Notes under the pieces: generated by a model
Databases searched by the model: none
The model's input: only the letters and a program-made list of their open reading frames with translations
What the model was told of the DNA's origin: nothing
Assembly (NCBI GenBank): GCA_007280905.1
Contig: QYQM01000061.1
Span: 62,001 to 126,000, forward strand
Direction of reading: 5' to 3'
DNA from: Porphyromonadaceae bacterium
GTDB lineage: Bacteria; Bacteroidota; Bacteroidia; Bacteroidales; UBA12481
Length of the DNA stretch: 64,000 nt
Part shown: one piece after another, positions 30,625 through 37,997 of the stretch
Numbering within the stretch: position 1 is the stretch's first letter
Layout: every line of letters begins with the position of its first letter
Translations under genes and position numbers: made by a program

Positions 30625-30655
30625 ATAAACCTAAAGAGAAACTCCTTAGGTTTAT
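30625..30655 (-). promoter_or_regulatory. Perfect 10-bp hairpin at the predicted 5' end of the rng mRNA
   Basis: ATAAACCTAA (30625-30634) and TTAGGTTTAT (30646-30655) form a perfect 10-bp stem with an 11-base loop. There is no T-run on the minus strand, so it is not a simple terminator. The TAAATTTG element at 30669-30662 would place transcription start right at the stem. Confidence 0.6.
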
Positions 30656-30661
30656 GCTGAG

Positions 30662-30669
30662 CAAATTTA
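30662..30669 (-). promoter_or_regulatory. -7 promoter element for rng-dsbD
   Basis: TAAATTTG on the minus strand matches TAnnTTTG exactly. It lies 8 bases after the stop of the 30-residue gene and about 97 bases before the rng start. No clear -33 element is seen. Confidence 0.45.
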
Positions 30670-30677
30670 TCGAAAGA

Positions 30678-30770
30678 CTATTTCTTTTTCTTATGGCGAT
30701 TTTTCCGCAGGCGTTTTTTTCGCTTGTGGGTAGCCATTTTATGTCTTTTGCGTTTTTTTCCGCTTGGCAT
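30678..30770 (-). CDS. 30-residue highly basic protein, COX24/AURKAIP1 (mS38)-like
   Basis: Reading the minus strand from the ATG at 30770 gives a 30-residue product that begins MPSGKKRKRHKMATHKRKKR and ends in KKKK: more than half Lys/Arg, with four His. It matches my memory of a small protein conserved across Bacteroidota next to HU and rng and carrying the COX24_C domain found in the mitochondrial ribosomal protein mS38. It is probably a ribosome-associated or rRNA-binding peptide. It lies 26 bases after the HU stop, so it is likely co-transcribed with HU. A longer reading frame over the same bases in another frame is not conserved-looking. Confidence 0.8.
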   Translation of the reverse strand: MPSGKKRKRHKMATHKRKKRLRKNRHKKKK

Positions 30771-30796
30771 GTCAAATACAATTTATTAATACAGAA

Positions 30797-31090
30797 CTAC
30801 TTCTTCTTTCTAACCTGATCTTTAACCTTGGCTACGAAAGTTTTTGCCGGTTTAAACGCAGGGATGAAATGCTGTGGAATGATAATGGTTGTATTCTTCG
30901 AGATATTCCGGGCAGTTTTTTCGGCTCTTTTCTTAACGATAAAACTCCCAAATCCCCTCAGGTATACATTATTACCATTTACCAACGAGGTTTTTACGGT
31001 ACCCATGAAGGCTTCAACCGTTTTCTGTACAGCAACTTTCTCAATTCCAGTGTTCTTGCTGATTTCGTTTACAATGTCTGCTTTAGTCAT
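30797..31090 (-). CDS. hup: DNA-binding protein HU (HU/IHF family)
   Basis: A 97-residue nucleoid protein that bends DNA. Start is the ATG at 31090 (MTKADIVNEISKNTGIEK), as in the family; an upstream in-frame ATG at 31114 adds eight unrelated residues. Recognised by VQKTVEAFM, VYLRGFGSFIVKKRAEKTAR with the conserved GFGxF, and IPAFKPAKTF in the DNA-binding arm region. Confidence 0.95.
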   Translation of the reverse strand: MTKADIVNEISKNTGIEKVAVQKTVEAFMGTVKTSLVNGNNVYLRGFGSFIVKKRAEKTARNISKNTTIIIPQHFIPAFKPAKTFVAKVKDQVRKKK

Positions 31091-31132
31091 CGCTATAAAA
31101 ACTTTAATTATCAACTAATTACAATCGGTCTG

Positions 31133-31140
31133 CAAATATA
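31133..31140 (-). promoter_or_regulatory. -7 promoter element for hup
   Basis: TATATTTG on the minus strand matches TAnnTTTG exactly, 42 bases before the HU start codon. The DNA further upstream is very AT-rich (long T tracts at 31174-31191). Confidence 0.5.
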
Positions 31141-31262
31141 TATCTTTTTCTGAAATATTCTTTCGATTGAAAATTTTTTTTTCTTTTTTTTCCATTTGGC
31201 TGGTAAACATGCATATATATAGGGTGAGTATTGATCCGGCCGGTCAGTAAGCGTATTAAAGT

Positions 31263-31292
31263 TTTGAAACTTGGGAATAGTTCGTATTTTTA
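31263..31292 (+). promoter_or_regulatory. Probable promoter of ssb-gldE-gldD
   Basis: TTTG (31263-31266), 18 bases, then TATTTTTA (31285-31292), which differs from TAnnTTTG at the last base. It lies 23 bases before the ssb start. The 225-base stretch between hup and ssb otherwise holds only AT-rich DNA. Confidence 0.4.
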
Positions 31293-31315
31293 ATCAACAA
31301 TTAATTTTTATCCAA

Positions 31316-31762
31316 ATGTCTGTAAATAAAGCAATTCTAGTTGGGAATGTTGGTAAGGACCCTGAGGTCCGGCACCTTGAAGGAGGTACTTCGGTAGCCC
31401 GGTTTACCCTGGCAACATCTGAAACCTACAAAAATAAGTCTGGTGAGCAGGTGAAAAACACTGAATGGCACAATATTGTGGTCTGGCGTCAGCTTGCAGA
31501 TGTCGCCGAGAAGTATATCCACAAAGGAAGCCAGATTTACGTCGAAGGGAAAATAACCAACCGGCAGTATGATGATAAGGATGGCAACAAGCGTTACATT
31601 AGCGAAATCGTTGCAGATAATATCCGTCTTCTGGGCCGGAAGGAAGATTCGTTTGTTACGCCTGCTGCAAATGGTCCAGGACGGCCTCAATCTGATCCGA
31701 TGCCTGTTAATCCACCTGAAGAGCAGGATCAATCTGCGGAAGGTGATGATTTGCCATTTTAA
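31316..31762 (+). CDS. ssb: Single-stranded DNA-binding protein
   Basis: SSB of 148 residues. The start at 31316 gives MSVNKAILVGNVGKDPEV, the family N-terminus; 15 residues upstream in frame are not conserved. The OB fold runs to about residue 105 (FTLATSETYKNKSGE, GKITNRQYDDKDGNKRY), followed by a proline-rich linker and the acidic tip DDLPF that recruits repair and replication partners. First gene of the ssb-gldE-gldD group. Confidence 0.96.
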   Translation: MSVNKAILVGNVGKDPEVRHLEGGTSVARFTLATSETYKNKSGEQVKNTEWHNIVVWRQLADVAEKYIHKGSQIYVEGKITNRQYDDKDGNKRYISEIVADNIRLLGRKEDSFVTPAANGPGRPQSDPMPVNPPEEQDQSAEGDDLPF

Positions 31763-31780
31763 ACCTGAAAAAGTTTTAAT

Positions 31781-33037
31781 TTGAATCTCGGTCTGATCAT
31801 AGAATTGATAGTCATTCTGTTGTTATTGGCAGCTTCTGCTTTGATTTCCGGGGCAGAAGTTGCCTTTTTTTCGATTGGACCCAATGAACGCAACCAGCTT
31901 AATCTGAAAACCAACAAAAAAGCCAAGAGAGTACTAACCCTCTTGGTTAAACCAGAGGATCTACTGGCTACCTTATTGGTTACTAATAATTTGGTTAACA
32001 TGGGAATTGTGATTCTTTCCACTTGGGTAACTGATTCGCTTTTAAGCTTTATGGGCTATCCTGTGTTAAAATTCATTATCCAGATTGTGCTCATCACCTT
32101 TGTGATTTTATTAATTGGAGAGGTTTTGCCGAAAATCTATGCTACACGGCATTCACTTCGGCTTGCCCAACTGATGTCAATTCCTGTATTAACCCTTGAA
32201 CGTATGCTGCGGCCGGTCAACAGGGTACTAATCGGTTCCACTTCGCTGGTCAGGAAACGACTTAAAGACCAAAGTGCTCCTTTAACCATGGATGAGCTTT
32301 CTGAGGCATTGGTACTTACAGGACAGGAACTGGTTGAAGAGGAGAAAATACTTAAAGGTATTGTAAGGTTTGGCAACATTGAGGTTGGGGAAATCATGAG
32401 ACCAAGGGTTGATATTTTTTCCCTGGACATCAGGGAACCTTTTCGTGCCGTTTTTGACCGGATGATTGAATTGGGATATTCCAGGTTTCCTGTTTATCAG
32501 AAAGACCTCGACGATATTCGGGGTATATTGTACGTAAAGGATTTATTATCCCATGTTCAGAAAACCAATTCGTTCAGATGGCAATCCTTGATCAGGCCAG
32601 CCTTTTTTGTTCCGGATAACAAACGAATCAATGATCTCCTCCAGGAATTCAGACAGAACAAAATGCATATGGCTATTGTGGTGGATGAATATGGTGGTAC
32701 CTCAGGATTGATAACTCTCGAGGATATCCTGGAGGAAATTGTTGGAGAAATCCGCGATGAATCTGATGAAGAAGATACCATGATTCAGAAAATCGGAGAG
32801 AAATCCTACTTGTGTAATGGCAAAACATCCTTACATGATTTGGTTAAGGTTCTTGAGTTGGATGAAGACTATTTTGAACAGGTAAAAGGAGGATCTGAAA
32901 CCCTGGCCGGGTTAATACTCGAACTTAAAGGAGAAATCCCTGAACCAGGTGCAAGGATTCAATTGAATTATCTTACGTTTGTGATCAAGAGTCGTGATGA
33001 TCGGAGAATCAAGGAAATAGAAATCAGAATCGCATAG
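31781..33037 (+). CDS. gldE: GldE, CNNM/CBS-domain gliding-associated membrane protein
   Basis: A 418-residue inner-membrane protein: DUF21/CNNM region with about four helices (residues 1-150, ALISGAEVAFFSIGPNERN), two CBS domains (about 200-320, including EIMRPRVDIFSLD and GLITLEDILEEIVGEI), and a CorC/HlyC domain at the end. It resembles magnesium/cobalt efflux proteins; the gldE name follows from the position directly before gldD, as in Flavobacterium. Start appears to be TTG at 31781: an in-frame stop lies just upstream and a later start would remove the first helix. Confidence 0.9.
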   Translation: MNLGLIIELIVILLLLAASALISGAEVAFFSIGPNERNQLNLKTNKKAKRVLTLLVKPEDLLATLLVTNNLVNMGIVILSTWVTDSLLSFMGYPVLKFIIQIVLITFVILLIGEVLPKIYATRHSLRLAQLMSIPVLTLERMLRPVNRVLIGSTSLVRKRLKDQSAPLTMDELSEALVLTGQELVEEEKILKGIVRFGNIEVGEIMRPRVDIFSLDIREPFRAVFDRMIELGYSRFPVYQKDLDDIRGILYVKDLLSHVQKTNSFRWQSLIRPAFFVPDNKRINDLLQEFRQNKMHMAIVVDEYGGTSGLITLEDILEEIVGEIRDESDEEDTMIQKIGEKSYLCNGKTSLHDLVKVLELDEDYFEQVKGGSETLAGLILELKGEIPEPGARIQLNYLTFVIKSRDDRRIKEIEIRIA

Positions 33038-33043
33038 GGAATT

Positions 33044-33649
33044 ATGAAGTCCAGTCCTGTTGAATATTTGATTTTGTTTGCGATGGCGCTTGTGATATTG
33101 GGATGCAGGCAGGATTATACCCCCAAACCAAGAGCCTATTATCGCATTGATCTTCCGAACAAGGAGTATCAGCTGTTATCTGGTGATTATCCGTATAGAT
33201 TCGAATATCCTTCATATGCGCGCATCCATGCTTATCAGGGAAAATGGAAAGATACCGATACAGCCGATTATTGGATCGATGTTGAATTTCCGCAATTCAA
33301 CAGCCGTGTTCATTTAACTTACAAAACGGTAAAAAACAATCTGGCAAATTTGATAGAAGATGCACATACCTATGCCTATAAGCATAGCATCAAGGCAGAT
33401 GCCATTATTCAATCAGAATATGTCGATAGCCTCACTAAAGTATATAGTGTTCTGTTTGACATAAAAGGCAATACAGCATCGTCTGTTCAGTTCTATGCGA
33501 CTGACAGTGTGCGTCATTTTCTCAGGGGCGCCCTCTATTTTGACTGTGAACCCAATAAGGATTCATTAGCTCCCGTAAGGGAATTTCTGCGCGTCGACCT
33601 TATAAAGATGATTGAATCACTTACCTGGAGAAATTTGCCCGTAAAATGA
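33044..33649 (+). CDS. gldD: GldD gliding-motility lipoprotein
   Basis: A 201-residue lipoprotein with lipobox VILGC (Cys21). Typical GldD features: PKPRAYYRIDLPNKEYQ and YPYRFEYPSYARI near the start and DSVRHFLRGALYFDCEPNKDS near the end. GldD is required for gliding and normal type IX secretion in Flavobacterium; its molecular role is unclear. The stop overlaps the next gene by 4 bases (ATGA). Confidence 0.93.
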   Translation: MKSSPVEYLILFAMALVILGCRQDYTPKPRAYYRIDLPNKEYQLLSGDYPYRFEYPSYARIHAYQGKWKDTDTADYWIDVEFPQFNSRVHLTYKTVKNNLANLIEDAHTYAYKHSIKADAIIQSEYVDSLTKVYSVLFDIKGNTASSVQFYATDSVRHFLRGALYFDCEPNKDSLAPVREFLRVDLIKMIESLTWRNLPVK

Positions 33650-34380
33650 TTCTACCCTACCTAAAAAGCCTGAAAGGCCATAAGAAAGCATTTGCCTGGC
33701 TGATTGACCCGGACAAATGCAATGATGAGCACATCAGCTCTCAACTGGCTGTTGCCAGAGATAGAGGAGTCGATTTGATTTTTGTAGGAGGAAGCCTGAT
33801 TTTTAATCATGTTGATCGGCTGATTACTAAGATAAAGTCACTGTCCCGGATACCTGTCATTCTATTTCCCGGATCACCACTTCAGCTAAGTTCGCAGGCG
33901 GATGCTGTTTTGCTGCTATCGCTGATTTCCGGGAGAAATCCTGAATATCTGATAGGAAATCATGTAGTAGCGGCTCCGTTTCTGCGGGAATCCGGATTAG
34001 AGATTATTCCAACCGGATACATGTTGATCCATGGAGGTCAGCAAACTTCAGTTTCCTATATGAGTAATACTCAGCCCATTCCGGCCGATAAGCCGGATAT
34101 TGCCCTTGCAACGGCTATGGCTGGGGAAATGCTTGGACTAAAAGTCATTTATCTTGATGCCGGGAGTGGCGCACTTAATCCTGTGCCATTGAACATGATT
34201 GCTTCGGTTGCTTCAGAGATCGATCTGCCGCTTATGATAGGAGGTGGAATCCGGACTCCGGCTGATGTTAGGATTGCTTATGAATCCGGAGCCGATGTAG
34301 TGATAGTGGGAAATGCCATTGAGAATAGCCGGAATCGTCTGGGCGAACTGATTATCGAACGCGATCGGTTCAATATCTGA
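33646..34380 (+). CDS. Geranylgeranylglyceryl / heptaprenylglyceryl phosphate synthase family protein
   Basis: A 244-residue TIM-barrel prenyltransferase that joins sn-glycerol-1-phosphate to a polyprenyl diphosphate by an ether bond. Recognised by FAWLIDPDK at the start, VGGSLI, VILFPGSPLQLS, YLDAGSGA, GGGIRTPADV and VVIVGNAIE. It belongs to the group found in archaea and also in Bacteroidota, where it is not thought to make bulk membrane lipids. Translationally coupled to gldD by a 4-base overlap; its 3' end overlaps the minus-strand gene by 11 bases. Confidence 0.92.
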   Translation: MILPYLKSLKGHKKAFAWLIDPDKCNDEHISSQLAVARDRGVDLIFVGGSLIFNHVDRLITKIKSLSRIPVILFPGSPLQLSSQADAVLLLSLISGRNPEYLIGNHVVAAPFLRESGLEIIPTGYMLIHGGQQTSVSYMSNTQPIPADKPDIALATAMAGEMLGLKVIYLDAGSGALNPVPLNMIASVASEIDLPLMIGGGIRTPADVRIAYESGADVVIVGNAIENSRNRLGELIIERDRFNI

Positions 34381-35104
34381 CAGGCGAAATCTCAAAACCG
34401 ATTTCCAAATCCGGTAAGTCTTTCAAAGATGATGTATTTACCAACCGGGATAAGCGGTAAGATGCGATAAGACTGAACCTGTCGAAGCCAAACCGCACGT
34501 ATGCCTTATAGGTAAGAGTGTTAATATTTTTCAAACCGGATACAGTGGTTTTTTCAATCAGATAGGGTTTCGGACCAGCTGAATTAAACACATCTTTTGT
34601 CACCAGGTGATTGATAATGGAAGCCTGGGCCGTTATTCCAAGATCAATATATTTACTAAGGTAATCTCCCCGCTGCCCCAGCCTGACCCTCAGGAATATC
34701 CCGCTAAACAGACCGGATGTAATTATTGATTGAGATTGATGTATTAATGTATCAGGAAAGTTTCTTCCGGGAGACTGGTTAATTCTAAAAAAATTGCGAT
34801 TGATGCCACATTCGGAAACTATCGCAAAAGGCTTTGTCACTTTAAGTTTATAACGGAACCCCACGGTGATCTGACCTGTAAATGGTTGATCTGTATTGAT
34901 TGTTAATGTACCAGAAGTTGGAATGGTTAAGGATGTTGAGAGAAAGGCATGATAGAAATGCCTGCGGTTAGGGCCGAAATTCGGATGATCCGGCGAATGA
35001 TCGAGCCACTTTTCAAAAATCAGATCCTGGGCTTTGACGTTTGCCTGGACTATGCTCAGCAAGAAAAGTAAAATGATCCCTGCTGCTATCTTTTTTCTTT
35101 CCAT
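34370..35104 (-). CDS. Secreted, probable outer-membrane beta-barrel protein
   Basis: 244 residues with a signal peptide (MERKKIAAGIILLF to VKAQ). The mature part has many alternating beta-strand-like segments (GQITVGFRYKLKV, KAYVRFGFDRFSLIASYRLS) and ends in a strand closing with a Tyr, in keeping with an outer-membrane barrel. I do not recognise the family. Its start lies inside the end of the subtilisin-like gene (19-base overlap), so it is the last gene of a coupled minus-strand operon. Confidence 0.7.
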   Translation of the reverse strand: MERKKIAAGIILLFLLSIVQANVKAQDLIFEKWLDHSPDHPNFGPNRRHFYHAFLSTSLTIPTSGTLTINTDQPFTGQITVGFRYKLKVTKPFAIVSECGINRNFFRINQSPGRNFPDTLIHQSQSIITSGLFSGIFLRVRLGQRGDYLSKYIDLGITAQASIINHLVTKDVFNSAGPKPYLIEKTTVSGLKNINTLTYKAYVRFGFDRFSLIASYRLSRLVNTSSLKDLPDLEIGFEISPVRY

Positions 35105-36336
35105 ACAGTGGTTGCTCCATTAAAACTGCAACGAAATACGTCTCCTGGTCCAAATCCCGATTTGCTGATCACAACAGGTTTGTCGCCATTGACCCGGTAA
35201 ACTCCATATCTTATAAGGTATCCGGAGGTATTGCTGATATGATAATAGAGGTATCTTCCGGGTATTATCGATGTGGTGATCAGGCTAGTTTCCGGAATGC
35301 TTACACTAAAACTCTCATTGTCGACAGATAGGCTAATCGCTTCAGAATCCTTTTTTTGGTTTGGGTTTATAATCCGGGAAGCCTGAGGGATGCCATATCC
35401 GTGGGAGTAATCGTAATAGGGGAACAAATGTCCCGACTGTTCAATCAAAGAAATAATTTCCTGTGCTGAGAGTGAACGGTTCATTTGCCAGGTGCACGCT
35501 GCGAAGCCCGTTATCAAGGGTGCTGAAAAAGAGGTTCCCTCCATGATGCGTGTGCCGCCTGTCGGGTTGAGAGTAACCACTTTGCCAGGGGCGCAAACAT
35601 TGGGTTTCAATCGTTTGTCGGCTGTGGGGCCAATGGAGCTGTAACCGGCGACCAATCCCGTCACGGGATCGATGGCGCCCACACTGAGTATCGAATCAGC
35701 ATCGGCAGGTGTTCCCATTGTTTGCCACCTGGTCTGTCCTTCGTTGCCGTTGGAAGTAATGATCAGAATTCCCTTACGGGCAGCCCTGGCGGCGGCTTTG
35801 GCAGAGATGCTGTGACGACCATCCATTTCGGAGGTAAAATATCGTTGATAAGTATAACCCAATGAAGATTGTATGATGTCTGCTCCATGATCTATTGCCC
35901 AATCAACAGCTGAAGCCCAATTCAATTCCTCCTGACGGGGTTCTCCGCTTTTTTCAGTCAGGGCCAGGAGAAACTCGGCATCCGGGGCAAGGCCAAGTGG
36001 CCGGCCGTCGCTAATACCGGCTATGCAGGAAAGAACCTCTGTTCCATGAGGGACACCTCTATAAACATTTTCGCGGTTTTTTACAAAATCCCAGGTGGCA
36101 ACAATCTGTTTTCCGTCTATCAAATGTTTCAAGGCAGGATGGGTATTGGTACCGGGGAATCCACCATCCAGAATGGCTATGCGAATCCCCCGACCCGTGA
36201 TCCCTTTTTGTATGAATTCTTCTCCCTGAAGATATTTGATTTGCGCAGTCCATATTTTATTGACTTCATTGTCGCGCCCATCCTGAAAGGAGAATGCAAA
36301 TAAAATACAGGGAATCAGGAACAGAAATTTTCTCAT
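35086..36336 (-). CDS. Subtilisin-like serine peptidase (S8 family), secreted
   Basis: 416 residues with a short signal peptide. The catalytic triad is intact: Asp57 (AILDGG), His97 (PHGTEV) and Ser269 (EGTSFSAPLI), with the oxyanion Asn in SNGNEG near 198. There is little propeptide between signal and catalytic domain. About 100 residues after the catalytic domain form a beta-rich extension with no type IX sorting motif. The gene overlaps its upstream neighbour by 4 bases and its downstream one by 19, so three exported proteins (phosphatase-like, protease, barrel) are made together. Confidence 0.92.
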   Translation of the reverse strand: MRKFLFLIPCILFAFSFQDGRDNEVNKIWTAQIKYLQGEEFIQKGITGRGIRIAILDGGFPGTNTHPALKHLIDGKQIVATWDFVKNRENVYRGVPHGTEVLSCIAGISDGRPLGLAPDAEFLLALTEKSGEPRQEELNWASAVDWAIDHGADIIQSSLGYTYQRYFTSEMDGRHSISAKAAARAARKGILIITSNGNEGQTRWQTMGTPADADSILSVGAIDPVTGLVAGYSSIGPTADKRLKPNVCAPGKVVTLNPTGGTRIMEGTSFSAPLITGFAACTWQMNRSLSAQEIISLIEQSGHLFPYYDYSHGYGIPQASRIINPNQKKDSEAISLSVDNESFSVSIPETSLITTSIIPGRYLYYHISNTSGYLIRYGVYRVNGDKPVVISKSGFGPGDVFRCSFNGATTVWKEKR

Positions 36337-37982
36337 TTAACCAAATCATAAAGGATTTTGCCAGTTGCGCCGGCCGGAGAAGAAATATTGAGCACATGGG
36401 ATAGGGTTGGGGCAATGTCGAGCAGGGTAACCGGACGGTTGATCGTTTGTTTTGATACTTTCCAACCATACCAGGTTAGAGGAACATGAGTATCATAGGA
36501 GTAAGGGGAGCGGGAATCGCTATCTGTGTTTTCTTCTTCAATCCAACCAGGCTGCAAAATCAGGAAAATATCGCCGGTACGATCGGGGCTGTATGAGTTC
36601 TGTACCAAATCTCCCCATGGACTAGTCACTTCGCCTGTAAGGAGCCGATCTGCGGGAATGGCTCTTGCCACACCATCGAAATGGGTCAGGAATCTGGAAG
36701 CCTGATCCTGAATAATAGTGAAAGAGAGGTTTTTCTGATCTATAAGGGTTTCATTCAGGTATATCTGGTGATTGACATAATATTCTATCCAGTTACCTTC
36801 TCCATATATTACGCTCAGGTATGAGTTCAGCAAAGCGACTGCATTACGGTACCGGAAGAATCTTCCAGGGAGGTTCAATGCACGGCTATAATCAGGATCC
36901 ATGGAGGAGCCATGGGTTGATGTGAGAAATATCAGAGTTTTGTCTTTCCCAATCGTCTCCTCTATCTGATAAAGGAGCCGTTGTATATCCATGTCAAGCC
37001 GCAGAAGAGCATCCGCAACTTCTCTTGAATCCGGGCCGAACAATTTGGTTATCTGGTTAATTGCAGTATAACTGACCCAAAGAAGGTCAGTTGTCTGGTC
37101 TTTCCCGAGTCCCTCTTCCAGAAGAGCTGTAATGGCAAAGTCGGTAGTTAGAGTGTTCCCGAACGGCATCATTCCAAGGATTTCGTTATCCTGGCCGAGG
37201 CTTTCACGGCGTATGCGGCTCAATTTGTAAGGGAAAGTTTTGAATTGGTTATAGTAGCCGGTTTCAAGGTCGTTATCATCGGGCGGACAGCCTGAGTATA
37301 AATTATCAGCCAATAGAAGGTCCCAGTCCCTGGTCATATAGTGGGCGGCCGAATTGCGGGCATTGAAGTTGTTTACCCACTCGGGGAGCGTGTTAGCGTA
37401 TTGTGAACTGGTAATCCAATTACCTGATGGCGTATCGAACCAATAAGCAGAGCCCGGAATGTGACCCTCTAAAAGAATTGCAGGTTCCGCTCTGAAAGAA
37501 ACTGAAACTACTTTCCCCTTGTAGTCCGACGACAGGATGATCTGGTCACCTATCGTATTGGCCAAAAGCTGATTGGCTGAATGTTTGCCATTAATGCTAT
37601 TACCGCCGATAGATCTGGCCAAATAATCATTTGTGCAATTCTCCTGCTCGCGGCGGAGCCGGTTATACCAATTTTCGGACACAATTCCATGAATGGCCGG
37701 AGGGGCACCGGTGGAGATCGAAGCGCTTGAGGATCCAGCATCAGCTAATAAGAACGGAACCGAAGTATCTGTATAATTGGTGCCTTGTTTAATCAATTTT
37801 TTGATTCCTCCTTCACCGAAAAGATTCCAGTAGCGTTCAATCCAATCGTACTTCATGCCATCCACCACAATGCCAACAATGAAAGCAGGCCTGTCAGCAG
37901 GTATCTGGGCATAAGAGTTATAACAAGCCAAGGATCCGGAAAGGACCATAAGAGCAAGCAAGAATCTGAGTTTTATGTGCAT
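36333..37982 (-). CDS. Alkaline-phosphatase-superfamily protein with degenerate active site
   Basis: 549 residues with a signal peptide. The overall family is clear: VGIVVDGMKYDW, PPAIHGIVSENWYNR, KVVSVSFRAEPAILLEGH, FGPDSREVADALLRLD and YDTHVPLTWYG match PafA-type phosphatases. Several catalytic positions are changed. The nucleophile region (normally T-x-x-G-H-A) reads ADAGSSSA (80-87), so Thr becomes Ala82 and His becomes Ser86. The DYxGH motif reads NQITK (309-313), replacing the metal Asp and His. The ADHG motif reads STHG (355-358), replacing the Asp. Asp41 and His499 remain. Metal-dependent phosphatase activity is therefore unlikely; a binding or chaperone role is inferred. Lies 15 bases after ychF. 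Confidence 0.85.
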   Translation of the reverse strand: MHIKLRFLLALMVLSGSLACYNSYAQIPADRPAFIVGIVVDGMKYDWIERYWNLFGEGGIKKLIKQGTNYTDTSVPFLLADAGSSSASISTGAPPAIHGIVSENWYNRLRREQENCTNDYLARSIGGNSINGKHSANQLLANTIGDQIILSSDYKGKVVSVSFRAEPAILLEGHIPGSAYWFDTPSGNWITSSQYANTLPEWVNNFNARNSAAHYMTRDWDLLLADNLYSGCPPDDNDLETGYYNQFKTFPYKLSRIRRESLGQDNEILGMMPFGNTLTTDFAITALLEEGLGKDQTTDLLWVSYTAINQITKLFGPDSREVADALLRLDMDIQRLLYQIEETIGKDKTLIFLTSTHGSSMDPDYSRALNLPGRFFRYRNAVALLNSYLSVIYGEGNWIEYYVNHQIYLNETLIDQKNLSFTIIQDQASRFLTHFDGVARAIPADRLLTGEVTSPWGDLVQNSYSPDRTGDIFLILQPGWIEEENTDSDSRSPYSYDTHVPLTWYGWKVSKQTINRPVTLLDIAPTLSHVLNISSPAGATGKILYDLVK

Positions 37983-37997
37983 TTGGTATACGTTTTA

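Noticed and set aside
30572-30781. 69-codon minus-strand frame over the small basic gene
   Set aside because: It overlaps the 30-residue COX24-like gene in another frame and shows no conserved features; the short frame has the family-like sequence.
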